Source of the DNA: Pseudomonadota bacterium
GTDB lineage: Bacteria; Pseudomonadota; Alphaproteobacteria; Acetobacterales; Acetobacteraceae
Length of the DNA stretch: 64,000 nucleotides
NCBI GenBank assembly: GCA_021826225.1
Contig: JAKBAV010000001.1
Coordinates: forward strand, 40,064-104,063
Reading direction: 5' to 3'
Shown: positions 47,960-58,417 of the stretch, one piece after another
How the letters are laid out: every line of letters starts with the position of its first letter
Numbering within the stretch: position 1 is the first letter of the stretch
Notes under the pieces: generated by a model
What the model saw: the letters and a program-made list of their open reading frames with translations, nothing else
Database searches by the model: none
What the model was told of the DNA's origin: nothing
Translations under genes and position numbers: made by a program

Positions 47960-48368
47960 ATGTCCTATGTCTATTCCGCCGTTGATTCGCTGCTCACGAC
48001 GCCCTCCCAGGAAAAATTTAGGCACAGGTGAATGTGTTGCTCTGATAGAGGCCTATACCAATGTGCCTCGTCCTGCCGGCGCATACTGGAAACAAGGTGG
48101 ATCGGTGCGGGGCAATATGACGCTGCCAAAAGATGCGGCGATCGCCACATTCGTGGACGGAAAATATCCAAGTCACCCGAGTGGCAATCACGCAGCCTTT
48201 TATATCAGCCAAGATGCTGGTGGTATCTGGGTGGCTGATCAATATATGACTCCGAGCGGCCAGCCAAGCGGCATCACAAAACGTTATTTGAAATTTAAAG
48301 GCAAGCTGCATTCGGGAAAATATATAGATCCTAGCAATAACGGTGACGCATTTTCGGTGATCGAATGA
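47960..48368 (+). pseudogene. BPSL0067-family-like cysteine amidase/NlpC-type protein, interrupted by an apparent 1-nt frameshift near 48012-48019
   Basis: Frame 47960: MSYVYSAVDSLLTTPSQEK; frame 47967: LGTGECVALIEAYTNVPRP..SGNHAAFYISQDAGGIWVADQY..KYIDPSNNGDAFSVIE; removing one nt of AAAAATTT joins them as EKLGTGECV. Confidence 0.6.
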
Positions 48369-48772
48369 TGCGCCGCGCTGCCGCTCTTGTCCTTGTCCTT
48401 GTCCTGCTGGGGCAGGCAGCACAGGCGACGGTCTATCCTTGTCCTCCAACAGTCACCGCACCATACATTATTCATCCACCCGCGGGCTTTATGGCCTACG
48501 AAGACGGTAATCCTTCCACGAAGACAAATAAATTCATCACGACGCTGAAACTGAGTGGTGCCAAATTTTCAGAAGGTTCTCCTGAACAAATGACCTGGCT
48601 GATGCCTGATGCTGGCGGCGCGGGAACCGGCATCTGGAATTTCAGCGAGATGCACGACGAAAATATCTGGGTTTCCTGCCAGTATCAGGGAAGCTGGCTG
48701 CTTTTATCCAAAGCTTTACCGCGAGGCGTGACGCAATGCCGCGAGACCGGCCATGCTGTGAGGTGCCAATAG
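48365..48772 (+). CDS. STY0301-family-like secreted/periplasmic protein (putative partner or immunity protein)
   Basis: MMRRAAALVLVLVLLGQAAQA signal peptide; several Cys; ATGA overlap with upstream amidase-like gene. Confidence 0.65.
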   Translation: MMRRAAALVLVLVLLGQAAQATVYPCPPTVTAPYIIHPPAGFMAYEDGNPSTKTNKFITTLKLSGAKFSEGSPEQMTWLMPDAGGAGTGIWNFSEMHDENIWVSCQYQGSWLLLSKALPRGVTQCRETGHAVRCQ

Positions 48773-48773
48773 C

Positions 48774-50090
48774 CTACCCCTCTTCTTCCTCGTCCTCTTC
48801 CTCCAGCCCAAACTGCTGGGCTTCTTCGTCATATTCGAAGATTTCGGCATAGCGGCCCCAGGAGATTACGGCGCGCAGCGTCTCGGTAGCGTATTCGGGG
48901 GACATATGGTCCTCCAGCTCATCGAGAAACCGCAAGGACGAGGCACGATGGTTGCCGCGTTGGTCGATGACGGCGCGGATGGCATTGATGAGCGGCACAT
49001 GCGCGCGCAGCGCATCGCCGAAAATTTTCTTGCGGTCCTCGGTCTCGGCATCGGCGAATTTGCGGCCCATATCGGTGAGGATGAGGTCGCCTTCCTCGAG
49101 CAGGGCAAAGCCGAGGAGCTGCAGGGTTTCACCCAGGGGCAGGAGCTCGTCGACCTCGAATTGCAGGGCGGCGGCCAGCGCTGGCAGGTCGGCGCGGCCA
49201 TCATAAGGTGGGGCGGAGAGGGTCTCCAGCAGGCCGGACATCAGGTTGGTGCTGACCGGGTGCAGCGGTGTGGCGAAGCCGGTGGGCGGCGTCGCGGCGG
49301 GAGCCTGCACCGCAGCGGCGGCGCGGCGGGTCATGATGCCGTATATGTCGTCGACCTTTTTGCGGAAGGCGGGATCGAAGCGGTTGCGCGGGTGCGGGAA
49401 GGGGATTTTCAGCTCATGCGCGACGCGGCCGGGATTGGAGGAGAATACCAGGATGCGGTCGGCCAGCAGCACCGCTTCCTCGATGTTATGAGTAACGATG
49501 AGGATGGATTTGACCGGCAGCTTGCCCTCCATCCACAAATCGATGAGGTCGGTGCGCAGGGTCTCGGCCGTCAGCACGTCGAGCGCGGAAAACGGCTCGT
49601 CCATCAGCAGCAGGTCGGGGTGCACGACGAGCGCGCGCGCCAGGCCGACGCGCTGGCGCATGCCGCCGGAAAGCTCCTTGGGGTAGGCGGTATCGTAGCC
49701 GCCTAGGCCGATGAGGTCGATGGCCTCCTCCGAGCGCTCCTCGCGGTCATCGCGGCCCACCCCCAGCGCCTCCAGCCCGATCTGCACGTTTTCCTGCACG
49801 GTCAGCCAGGGGAACAGGGCAAAGCTCTGGAACACCATGGCGACACCCTCAGCCGGACCTTTAAGGTCCTTGCCGCGCCATTTCACCTCGCCCGATGTGG
49901 GTTTGAGCAGCCCCGCGACGATGCGCAGCAATGTGGACTTGCCCGAGCCGGAGCGGCCGAGCAGCGCAACGATCTCGCCTTCATTGAGGGTCAGATCGAC
50001 ATCGTCGAGCACCACGAGATCGGCGCTGGCCTCCTTATGGTAGGCCTGGCGGCAGTTGCGGATGGTAACGAGCGGCTGGGAGCTGTCCAT
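48774..50090 (-). CDS. ABC transporter ATP-binding protein (nitrate/sulfonate/bicarbonate type) with AAA-associated C-terminal domain
   Basis: GRSGSGKSTLLRIVAGLL; LSGGMRQRVGLARALVVHPDLLLMDEPFSALD; about 180-aa C-terminal extension. Confidence 0.92.
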   Translation of the reverse strand: MDSSQPLVTIRNCRQAYHKEASADLVVLDDVDLTLNEGEIVALLGRSGSGKSTLLRIVAGLLKPTSGEVKWRGKDLKGPAEGVAMVFQSFALFPWLTVQENVQIGLEALGVGRDDREERSEEAIDLIGLGGYDTAYPKELSGGMRQRVGLARALVVHPDLLLMDEPFSALDVLTAETLRTDLIDLWMEGKLPVKSILIVTHNIEEAVLLADRILVFSSNPGRVAHELKIPFPHPRNRFDPAFRKKVDDIYGIMTRRAAAAVQAPAATPPTGFATPLHPVSTNLMSGLLETLSAPPYDGRADLPALAAALQFEVDELLPLGETLQLLGFALLEEGDLILTDMGRKFADAETEDRKKIFGDALRAHVPLINAIRAVIDQRGNHRASSLRFLDELEDHMSPEYATETLRAVISWGRYAEIFEYDEEAQQFGLEEEDEEEEG

Positions 50091-50096
50091 GATGCG

Positions 50097-51824
50097 TTAC
50101 CCTAACGTGGTGCGGCGCGTGGCGTAGGCGAAGAGCGGGCGCCATAATACGCGGTTGATGATGATGACGTAGCCGGACATAACCACCACCCCGAGCACCA
50201 CGCGCGGCGTGCTGCCAGCGGCGGTGGCCTCAGCGATATAGGCGCCGAGCCCGTGCGCGGTGAGTTGATGTGTCCCCCAGCTTGCCACCTCGGCGACGAT
50301 GGAGGCGTTCCACGCGCCACCCGAGGCGGTGAGCGCGCCGGTGATGAAATAGGGCAATATGCCGGGGATCATCACCTTGCGCCACCAGAGCAGGCCGCGA
50401 ATGTGAAAATTCGCCACCGCCTCCTTCATGTCACCGGGGAAGGCTGCTGCGCCGGCGATGACGTTGAACATCACATACCATTGTGTGCCGATCAGCATCA
50501 GCGGGGTCAGCCAGATATCCGGGTTGAGATTGAAATGCACGATCAACAGCACGACCGGGGGAAACAGCAGATTGGCCGGGAAGGCGGCGAGGAATTGGGC
50601 GATGGGCTGGGCAATGCGCGTTGCTTTGGGGTGCAGGCCGATCCATACGCCGACCGGCACCCAGATGGCGGCGGCGATGAACATGAGTATGATGACGCGC
50701 AGCAGCGTGTAGGCGCCCATAAGCAGGGCGGTGCCGAGATCGCTCCAATGCAGGCTGGCGGAAATGAAGCCGAGGATCTTCCAGCCGGCAAAGGCTGAGG
50801 TAAGCGCGATGAGGGTATACCAGATGCCGTCCACCAGTTTCGACGGCGCCGCGTTCTCGTCCACCTGATGCCGCGCCGGTAAGGCGAGGCGCAGGCGGGT
50901 CAGGCTGCGGGTCCATTCGCTCAGGACATCGCCGATATCCTGGAAGAGAGCGGTGCGGCGCAGCAGTTTCAGCATCCAGGGCTCGGGGGGAGAAATGGCG
51001 GCCGTGGTCTCGAAGCGAAATTTGCCGGACCAGGCGACGAGCGGGCGGAAAAGGAGCTGGTCATAGAGCAGAATGACCACGAGCATGGCGATGATGGCAT
51101 AGACGATCGCGCGCAGATCCTCGCGCTGCAGAGCCACGGCCACGTAGGAGCCGATGCCGGGGAGGGTGAAGTTGGTATTGCCGACGGTCACGGCTTCCGA
51201 GGCCACGACGAAGAACCACCCGCCGGACATCGAGAGCATGGTGTTCCACACCAGCCCGGGCATGGCGAAGGGCACGTCGAGCCGCCAGAATTTCTGCCAC
51301 GGGCTGAGCCGGAAGCTGCGCGAGGCTTCCTGCAGGTCTTCAGGCAGGGTGGTGAGCGATTGGTAAAAGCTGAAGGCCATGTTCCAGGCCTGGCTGGTGA
51401 AGATCACGAAGACCGAGGCAAGCTCGGCACCCATCACGCGGCCGGGGAACAGCCCGAGGAAGAACACCGTGGTGAAGGTGAGAAAGCCCAGAATGGGCAC
51501 GGATTGCAGTATGTCGAGTATGGGGATGAGCACCATGCCGGCGCGGCGGGATTTGGCGGCGAGCGTGGCGTATGTGAAGGTGAAGAGCAGCGAGAAGGCA
51601 AGGGCCGCGAACATGCGCGCGGTGGAGCGTAGTGCGTAATACGGGAGCCAGGCGGGGCTGAGATGGATGGTAGTGTTCTGGATGCTGGCGATGGGGGTGG
51701 CGATGGTGCCGCGCCCGACATCGACGAGCGCCACCAGCAGGCCCATGACCAGCAGCAAGGCAGCGCCATCCCAGCGGTTCGGCAAGCGGCGCCCGGCCAG
51801 GGCGGTGGGGGTATAATTGTTCAT
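50097..51824 (-). CDS. ABC transporter permease with two fused permease domains
   Basis: Two hydrophobic halves, the second with GTQWYVMFNVIAGAAAFPGDMKEAVANF; next to ATPase. Confidence 0.9.
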   Translation of the reverse strand: MNNYTPTALAGRRLPNRWDGAALLLVMGLLVALVDVGRGTIATPIASIQNTTIHLSPAWLPYYALRSTARMFAALAFSLLFTFTYATLAAKSRRAGMVLIPILDILQSVPILGFLTFTTVFFLGLFPGRVMGAELASVFVIFTSQAWNMAFSFYQSLTTLPEDLQEASRSFRLSPWQKFWRLDVPFAMPGLVWNTMLSMSGGWFFVVASEAVTVGNTNFTLPGIGSYVAVALQREDLRAIVYAIIAMLVVILLYDQLLFRPLVAWSGKFRFETTAAISPPEPWMLKLLRRTALFQDIGDVLSEWTRSLTRLRLALPARHQVDENAAPSKLVDGIWYTLIALTSAFAGWKILGFISASLHWSDLGTALLMGAYTLLRVIILMFIAAAIWVPVGVWIGLHPKATRIAQPIAQFLAAFPANLLFPPVVLLIVHFNLNPDIWLTPLMLIGTQWYVMFNVIAGAAAFPGDMKEAVANFHIRGLLWWRKVMIPGILPYFITGALTASGGAWNASIVAEVASWGTHQLTAHGLGAYIAEATAAGSTPRVVLGVVVMSGYVIIINRVLWRPLFAYATRRTTLG

Positions 51825-51908
51825 CGCACCGCCTGGCTGTCGGATTTCTGCCTCTCCGCTCCTTAGCCATGGTGGGGTGGTTTGTCACCCCATTGGCGGA
51901 TTGCGGTT

Positions 51909-52691
51909 TCATGACAGGGCGGCGGGGTCACCTTCCGGGATCGGATGCCAGTCGAGCGCGATGACCGGGCGGAGCGTGAGCGCGTTGCCCACTAAAATGG
52001 CCTCGGCATGCCGTAACTGGATGGGCGCCAGCGGGGCTTCCCGCACCCGGCTGGCTTCCAACAACTTGGCGCGGCGGATGCCCGGCAGGGCGCCATCCTC
52101 CACCGGTGGGGTGAACCATAGCCCGCCGAGCCGCACGAAGATGTTGGCACCGCTGGTCTCTGCCACGAAGCCCTGGCGGTTGAGCAGCAGCGCGTCATCG
52201 GCGCCCTGCTCGGCGGCCTCGATGCGCGCGAGGATGCCGGGCAGGTAGTTCAGGGTTTTCACGGCGCTCAAGGGCGAGGTTTCGTCGCGCCGGATTCTGG
52301 CGGTGATGAGCCGCAGCTTGCCGCCCGGCGGCAGCGGTGCGGTGGTGATGAGCAACGTGTTGTTCGCTTGCGCTGGCGGCAGCAGGCCGCGCGGAGCTGG
52401 ACCGCGGGTAAGGGTGAGGCGCAACGCGGCGTTGGGCGTGGCGTTAGCGGCAAGCAGATCGCGGCAGGCGGCCTCCAGCGCGTCCAGGGTGAGCGGCACG
52501 TGCAGGCGCAGCAGCACGGCACCGGCGGTAAGGCGGGCGAAATGCCGGGCCAGCTCGGGCACCGTGCCGTTTTGCGCCGCCATGGTCTCGAACAGCCCGT
52601 CCCCCAGCGTGAAGCCACGGTCGGCGGGGTCGATACGGGCGGTATGTGCCGGAAGCAGCGCGCCGTTGAGCCAGAGCAGCGGTTCAGACAT
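51909..52691 (-). CDS. Aminotransferase class IV (aminodeoxychorismate lyase/BCAT-like)
   Basis: LWLNGALLPAHTARIDPADRGFTLGDGLFETM; LNRQGFVAETSGANIFV; next to pabB. Confidence 0.88.
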   Translation of the reverse strand: MSEPLLWLNGALLPAHTARIDPADRGFTLGDGLFETMAAQNGTVPELARHFARLTAGAVLLRLHVPLTLDALEAACRDLLAANATPNAALRLTLTRGPAPRGLLPPAQANNTLLITTAPLPPGGKLRLITARIRRDETSPLSAVKTLNYLPGILARIEAAEQGADDALLLNRQGFVAETSGANIFVRLGGLWFTPPVEDGALPGIRRAKLLEASRVREAPLAPIQLRHAEAILVGNALTLRPVIALDWHPIPEGDPAALS

Positions 52692-52698
52692 GAGCGGT

Positions 52699-53994
52699 TC
52701 AGACCTGGCCAAGAGCCAGAAGCGGGGCGATCTTCAACATGGCTTCCTCATATTCGTCGGGCGCGGAACTGTCCCAGGTGATGCCGCCGCCGGCCTGGGC
52801 ATAAAGCCTGTCCGGCGTGGCGGTGATGGTGCGGATGATGATGGAGCTGTCCATGGCGCCATCAAAGCCGATCCAGGCGATAATGCCGCAATAGGCGCCA
52901 CGCGGGCCGAGCTCAAGCTCATCGATGATCTGCATGGCGCGGTATTTTGGCGCGCCGGTGATGGAGCCGCCGGGCATGGTCGCTGCCAGCAGGTCGAACA
53001 CGTCCAGCCCGGGGCGCAGCCTGCCGGTGACGGCGGAGACCAGATGATGCGCCTGGGCGTAGCTCTCCACGGCGCATAATTCAGGCACGGCAATGGAGCC
53101 GGTGGCACAGACCTGACCGAGATCGTGCCGGAGCAGATCGGTGATCATGAGGTTTTCGGCGCGCTCCTTGGGGTTGATGGCAAGGGCACACGCCGCCGCT
53201 TGATCGTGCTCGGGGTCCGCAGCGCGGGCCGCCGTGCCTTTGATGGGCCGGGTCTCCACGCGGCCGTCGCCATCCAGGCGGATGAAGCGCTCCGGCGAGG
53301 CGCTGATCAGGCCGCAGCCTCCGGCATCGATGCAGGCAGCGAATGGGGCCGGGCTGGCGGCGCGCAAGGCTAAGTGCAGCGCTGGCAGCGTGGCGCCGGG
53401 CGGGCGGGCAGCGGTGTGGCGGAGCGTGAAATTGGCCTGATAGACATCGCCCGCCGCGATATAGCGGCGCAGGCGCTCGTGCCGGCCGAGATGATCTGGC
53501 GCCGTCATCTCCGCGGTCCAGGATAAAGGTGGCAACGGGAGGGGCGCGCGCGGCCGGCCGAGCCGCGTGGCGATATCCGCCAGACGAGGTTGTGGCCCCA
53601 GATAAAACAGCCGCCGTGCCGCGAGGTCGAAGCCGAGCAAGGTGGTGTACAGTCCGAACCAGGCGCCTGGCAGGCCGGGCAGCGGCGCGAAACGGCTTTT
53701 TATGCCGGCGGCCTGACGCGCGATGTCGTAGCCAAGCCAGCCGACGGCGCCGCCTTTGAAGGCGAACGGCCATGCAGGAGGGATTCGCGCCTGGGGATGC
53801 GCCGCCATCCACTTGCGCAAAGCGGTATAAGGCGCGTCATTCAGCGCAAGAACCTCTTCCGGGGCGAGGCAGATATAGCTGACCGCGCCACGGGCATCCC
53901 GCGCCGCGCTGTCGAGAAACGCGGTACCCGGCCCGGCGAGCGCGCGGAATGCCGCGTCCGGAGCGGTCCAGGGCAGTTCGGCCGAGATGCTCAT
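52699..53994 (-). CDS. pabB: Aminodeoxychorismate synthase component I
   Basis: ENLMITDLLRHDLGQVC; MPGGSITGAPKYRAMQIIDELE; start MSISAELPW at 53994. Confidence 0.92.
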   Translation of the reverse strand: MSISAELPWTAPDAAFRALAGPGTAFLDSAARDARGAVSYICLAPEEVLALNDAPYTALRKWMAAHPQARIPPAWPFAFKGGAVGWLGYDIARQAAGIKSRFAPLPGLPGAWFGLYTTLLGFDLAARRLFYLGPQPRLADIATRLGRPRAPLPLPPLSWTAEMTAPDHLGRHERLRRYIAAGDVYQANFTLRHTAARPPGATLPALHLALRAASPAPFAACIDAGGCGLISASPERFIRLDGDGRVETRPIKGTAARAADPEHDQAAACALAINPKERAENLMITDLLRHDLGQVCATGSIAVPELCAVESYAQAHHLVSAVTGRLRPGLDVFDLLAATMPGGSITGAPKYRAMQIIDELELGPRGAYCGIIAWIGFDGAMDSSIIIRTITATPDRLYAQAGGGITWDSSAPDEYEEAMLKIAPLLALGQV

Positions 53995-54043
53995 ATGGGT
54001 TGAACAGCCGGCGGAATGGGCGCGCGGAAGCAGCCGGGGCGGC

Positions 54044-54490
54044 TCAGTGGCCGGTGCTGCCGAAGCCGCCTTCGCCGCGTCCGGTGGTGTCGAGCTCATC
54101 CACCTCCTGCCATACGGCGCGCACCACCGGCGCCAGCACGGCTTGGGCGATGCGCATGCCGCGTGTGATGTAAACATTCTCCTCCGAGGCGTTGAGGATG
54201 ATAATGCCGACCTCGCCGCGATAATCCTCGTCGATGGTGCCGGGCGCATTCGGCACGACGATGCCGTACTTTAAAGCGAGGCCGGAGCGCGGGCGGATTT
54301 GCAGCTCGTAGCCGGGCGGTAGCGCCACGGAGAACCCGGTAGGGATGAGCGCGCGGCGGCCGGGAGCCAGGGTGATGGGCTTTTCCACGGCGGCCAGCAC
54401 ATCCATGCCCGCGGCGCCTGGCGTGGTGTAGGCAGGCAGTTCGAGCCCCGCGCCATTGGCCAGGCGTTTGATCTTCACGGGCACATTCAT
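54044..54490 (-). CDS. dut: dUTP diphosphatase
   Basis: [60 protein letters not shown]. Confidence 0.96.
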   Translation of the reverse strand: MNVPVKIKRLANGAGLELPAYTTPGAAGMDVLAAVEKPITLAPGRRALIPTGFSVALPPGYELQIRPRSGLALKYGIVVPNAPGTIDEDYRGEVGIIILNASEENVYITRGMRIAQAVLAPVVRAVWQEVDELDTTGRGEGGFGSTGH

Positions 54491-55668
54491 GCGAAAAATT
54501 CCTTAATTTTATCTGCCAGTTTTTGCGCGAGCCGGGTTTTGCCCATGCGCGGCCAGCTTTCAGTGCCGGCGCCGGTGATGAGCAGGACCTCGTTCTCGTC
54601 GCCGCCCATGATGCCGGTGCCGCTGACATCATTGGCCACGATCCAGTCGCAATGCTTGCGCGCACGCTTATCCGTGGCATGCGCCGCGAGATTTTCCGTC
54701 TCCGCCGCGAAGCCGATGACCAGAGCCGGGCGCCGCGTGCCGGGTTTAGAAATTTCCGCGAGAATATCAGGATTTTCCGAGAGGGCGAGGGTGGGGGGCG
54801 TGGCGCTGCCATGCTTTTTGAGTTTCTGTGCGGCGGGGGCCACATGCCAATCCGCCACGGCGGCGGCGCAGACGGCGATATCGGCGGGCAGGGCATTGCG
54901 CACTGCCGCGTGCATCTCCCGCGCGGTCTCGACCTTGACCACCACCATGCCGAACGGGTCAGGCAGGCTCACCGGGCCGCTGATGAGGGTGACGCGCGCA
55001 CCCAGAGCCGCCAGCGCCGCCGCGATGGCATGGCCCTGCTTGCCGGAGGAGCGGTTGGCAAGGTAGCGCACCGGGTCGATGGGCTCATGCGTGGGTCCGC
55101 TGGTGACGATAGCGTGCTTGCCTTTCAGCGGGCCATCATTGAGTGCCGCCTCGATGGCGGCGAGGATGGCCGGCGGCTCAGCCAGCCGGCCGGGGCCGAA
55201 TTCGCCGCAGGCCATGGCGCCTTCATCGGGCGGAACCACGAGCACGCCGCGCTGCTGCAAAACCGCCATGTTGGCCCGCGTAGCGGCATGCTCCCACATG
55301 CGGACATTCATGGCGGGTGCCACCAGCACGGGCTTGTCGGTGGCCAGAGCCAGGGTGCTGGCAAGGTCATCCGCCAGCCCCGCCACAAGCTTAGCTAATA
55401 TGTTGGCCGTAGCCGGGGCGATGACCACGAGATCGGCGGCGCGGGACAGCTCGATATGGCCCATTTCGCTCTCATCGGTAAGGGAGAACAGGTCCTGGTA
55501 CACTTTCCCTCCGGTCAGTGCCTGGAGCGAGAGCGGGGTGACGAACTTCTCTCCCGCCGCCGTGAGCACGGCGGTAACGCCGATGCCGGCTTTGGTGGCC
55601 AGACGCACCAGCTCCAGCGCCTTATAGGCGGCGATGCCGCCCGAGACGATGAGCAGGATACGCTTCAC
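54487..55668 (-). CDS. coaBC: Phosphopantothenoylcysteine decarboxylase/ligase
   Basis: [65 protein letters not shown]. Confidence 0.96.
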   Translation of the reverse strand: MKRILLIVSGGIAAYKALELVRLATKAGIGVTAVLTAAGEKFVTPLSLQALTGGKVYQDLFSLTDESEMGHIELSRAADLVVIAPATANILAKLVAGLADDLASTLALATDKPVLVAPAMNVRMWEHAATRANMAVLQQRGVLVVPPDEGAMACGEFGPGRLAEPPAILAAIEAALNDGPLKGKHAIVTSGPTHEPIDPVRYLANRSSGKQGHAIAAALAALGARVTLISGPVSLPDPFGMVVVKVETAREMHAAVRNALPADIAVCAAAVADWHVAPAAQKLKKHGSATPPTLALSENPDILAEISKPGTRRPALVIGFAAETENLAAHATDKRARKHCDWIVANDVSGTGIMGGDENEVLLITGAGTESWPRMGKTRLAQKLADKIKEFFA

Positions 55669-56441
55669 AGGCGCCAGCCGGCATGGATGGCGGCGATGCC
55701 GCCCGAGAGGTTGCGATAGGTGACGCGCTCGAACCCCGCCTCCTCGAACATGGTTTTCAGCGTCTCCTGGTTGGGGAACATGCGGATGCTCTCGGCCAGA
55801 TACTGGTAGCTCTGTGCATCCTTGGCGATGAGCTGACCGAGCCGGGGCAGGGCCTTGAACGACCAGGCATCGTAGAGTTTTTCCAGCGCCGCGATCTGCA
55901 ACTGGGAGAATTCCAGCACGAAAAACCGGCCGCCGGGTTTGAGCAGCCGGTAGGCCTGCGCGATCACGCGGTCCTTGCTGGTACAGTTCCGCAGGCCGAA
56001 GGCCATGGAAATGCGATCGAAACTCTGCGCGGGTAGTGGCAGGTTCTCGGCGTCCGCCACGAGGAATTCGATATCGGCAAGACGGGCTTTGGCGGTGGCG
56101 CGTTCCTCGCCGACGCCCAGCATCGTGGCGTTGATATCAGACATCACCACGGGTCCGCCGCCGCGCTTCAGCCAGGCGAAGGTGATGTCCCCGGTGCCGG
56201 CCGCGAGATCGAGCAGCCGGTAATGCGGCCTTGGGTCCATGGCGGACAGAAGTTCGTGCTTCCAGAAGCGGTGGATGCCGAGCGACATCAGATCGTTCAT
56301 GATGTCGTATTTTGGCGCGACGCTGTCGAACACCTCGCGCACCAGACTGGCCTTTACCTCGCGCGGGACGGCGCGGAAGCCGAAATCAGCGGTCTGATCA
56401 GCGCTCTGATCGGTGGACGGGGTGGAATTGTTTTGCTCCAT
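55665..56441 (-). CDS. ubiE: Demethylmenaquinone/ubiquinone methyltransferase
   Basis: VFDSVAPKYDIMNDLMSLGIHRFWKHELL; LLDLAAGTGDI; MAFGLRNCTSKD. Confidence 0.95.
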   Translation of the reverse strand: MEQNNSTPSTDQSADQTADFGFRAVPREVKASLVREVFDSVAPKYDIMNDLMSLGIHRFWKHELLSAMDPRPHYRLLDLAAGTGDITFAWLKRGGGPVVMSDINATMLGVGEERATAKARLADIEFLVADAENLPLPAQSFDRISMAFGLRNCTSKDRVIAQAYRLLKPGGRFFVLEFSQLQIAALEKLYDAWSFKALPRLGQLIAKDAQSYQYLAESIRMFPNQETLKTMFEEAGFERVTYRNLSGGIAAIHAGWRL

Positions 56442-56467
56442 GGACCCTATTATAGCCTTGTTTTGCA

Positions 56468-57295
56468 ATGCCGGAACTCCCCGAGGTCGAAACTGTGATG
56501 CGCGGGCTGGACGGCCATCTGACCGGCCGGCGGATTGTGTCCGCGCGGCTGAACCGCCCCGATATCCGGTTCGTGGTGCCGCCTGAGCTGCCGGCGGTGC
56601 TGACCGGGGCGAAGGTGCTGGGGTTCCGCCGGCGCGGCAAGTTCATGCTGATGCGGGTGGATAACGGGTTTTCCGTGCTGATCCATCTCGGCATGTCCGG
56701 GCGCATGCTGCTTGATGGCATGCCGGCGCTGCATGAGCATTTCGTGCTGGAGACGGATGATGGCGGCCGGGTCGGCTTTGTCGACCCGCGCCGCTTCGGC
56801 GTGCTGGACCTGCTGCGCACCGCCGATGAGGATCGCCACAAGCTGCTCGCCGCCATGGGGCCGGAGCCGCTGGGCAATGCGTTTTCAGCACCAGTTCTGG
56901 CGGCGGCGCTGAAAGGCAAGGCCACACCGATAAAGGCGGCCCTGCTCGACCAGCGCGTGGTGGCCGGCATCGGCAATATTTACGCCTCCGAGGCGCTGTT
57001 CCGCGCGGGCATCGACCCGCGCCGCCTGGCCGGCAAAATCTCGCGGCCGCGCATCGAGCTGCTGGTGCGTGAAATCCGCGCCACCCTGCTGGAGGCTATC
57101 GCGGCGGGCGGATCATCGCTGCGGGATTACGTGCAGCCGAGCGGCGAGCTGGGGTATTTTCAGCACGCCTGGAAGGTGTATGGCCGGGCGGGAGAGGCAT
57201 GCGAGCGTTGTCCGGGGCTGCCGGGCTGTGCCGGGATAAAATCCATCACCCAAGCGGGGCGCAGTACATTTTACTGTGCGCGAACCCAGCGCTGA
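56468..57295 (+). CDS. mutM: Formamidopyrimidine-DNA glycosylase
   Basis: [41 protein letters not shown]-terminal zinc-finger Cys pairs. Confidence 0.97.
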   Translation: MPELPEVETVMRGLDGHLTGRRIVSARLNRPDIRFVVPPELPAVLTGAKVLGFRRRGKFMLMRVDNGFSVLIHLGMSGRMLLDGMPALHEHFVLETDDGGRVGFVDPRRFGVLDLLRTADEDRHKLLAAMGPEPLGNAFSAPVLAAALKGKATPIKAALLDQRVVAGIGNIYASEALFRAGIDPRRLAGKISRPRIELLVREIRATLLEAIAAGGSSLRDYVQPSGELGYFQHAWKVYGRAGEACERCPGLPGCAGIKSITQAGRSTFYCARTQR

Positions 57296-57310
57296 AGCGC
57301 TGGCCACGCT

Positions 57311-58417
57311 TTAATCGGCTTTTTCCGGCGCCGCCGCAGCCCTGGTAAACGCGATGGTGACGCGCATGCCCTTTCCCGGTTCGGACACCACATCCAGCTT
57401 CGCCTGGGCATTCGAGCGCAATGACTCGACGATAAGCGCGCTGAGCTTACCGCGTTTGGGCCAGATACTGTCCGGCGACAGGCCCACGCCATCATCCGCG
57501 ACGATAATCCGGCAGCCCGCGCCATCGGAGAGGCTGTGCACCATGATCGTGCCGCCCGGACGGCCCACGAAAGCGTGCTTCAGCGCATTGGTGAGCAGCT
57601 CGTTTATGACCAGCCCGGTCGGCATGGCGACATTCACGGAGACCGGATAGCTATCCACCTTGAGGTCGAGTCTGATCCCTTCGCTGGCATGCGCGCGCAG
57701 CACGGAAGTGGTGATTTCACTGATATAAAGACCGAGATCAACCTCTCCGGCCGGGCCGTGTTCAATCAAGGTTGAGTAAAGCAATTGTATGGCTTCGATG
57801 CGCCCCGCCAGCCGGCTGAACGGCGCCTGGTCTATCCGGCCGTGCGCATTCCTAGCCTCGATACGGATGAGCGCGGTGATCATCTGCAGGTTGTTTTTGA
57901 CGCGATGCTGAATCTCGAGCAGCGAGGTTTCCTTCTCGCGGAGTTTTTTATCCAGCTCCTCCTTCTCGGTTTCATGAGCGGTCACATCCACCATGGCGAC
58001 CAGCCGGTAGCAGGGCTTGGCGCTGTCATCCTCGATGATGTTTGAATAGACATCGACCAGGGAGGGCTCGGATTTTTCCCGGCCAACCTTGAACGTGCCG
58101 ATAAAGTCGCTCATCTGGACGATGGCTTCACCCATGCCCTGGGCAGTGTCGGCGCGCTCCGCCTGGCCATCTAGCTTGTTCCACGGCATCCCTTCGATCA
58201 TGGCGGATTCAAATCCGGCGATCCGTTCGAATTCAGGATTTGCATAAATTATATATTCGGGGCCGCCGATCTCGGATACCGCGATGGCAATGGGAACCTG
58301 ATCCAGAAACCGGCGGAATTGCGGGCTTTCCAGGGCGTCGGCCAAATCCGGAGTCGACAGGATTGCCTCGACCGGTGCTGCCTGCTCCTGGCTCTTGGGG
58401 GTTTCGTCATTCGTCAT
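57311..58417 (-). CDS. PAS-domain sensor histidine kinase, HisKA_2/HWE-like
   Basis: PAS-like IIYANPEFERIAGFESAMIEG; LLEIQHRVKNNLQMITALIRIEARNA; VINELLTNALKHAF. Confidence 0.9.
   Translation of the reverse strand: MTNDETPKSQEQAAPVEAILSTPDLADALESPQFRRFLDQVPIAIAVSEIGGPEYIIYANPEFERIAGFESAMIEGMPWNKLDGQAERADTAQGMGEAIVQMSDFIGTFKVGREKSEPSLVDVYSNIIEDDSAKPCYRLVAMVDVTAHETEKEELDKKLREKETSLLEIQHRVKNNLQMITALIRIEARNAHGRIDQAPFSRLAGRIEAIQLLYSTLIEHGPAGEVDLGLYISEITTSVLRAHASEGIRLDLKVDSYPVSVNVAMPTGLVINELLTNALKHAFVGRPGGTIMVHSLSDGAGCRIIVADDGVGLSPDSIWPKRGKLSALIVESLRSNAQAKLDVVSEPGKGMRVTIAFTRAAAAPEKAD

Noticed and set aside
48011-48020. Programmed ribosomal frameshifting at GAAAAATTTA
   Set aside because: The shift needed is +1, the run is short, and no stimulatory structure was evident; a simple indel or sequencing error is more likely, so it is kept only as an alternative.
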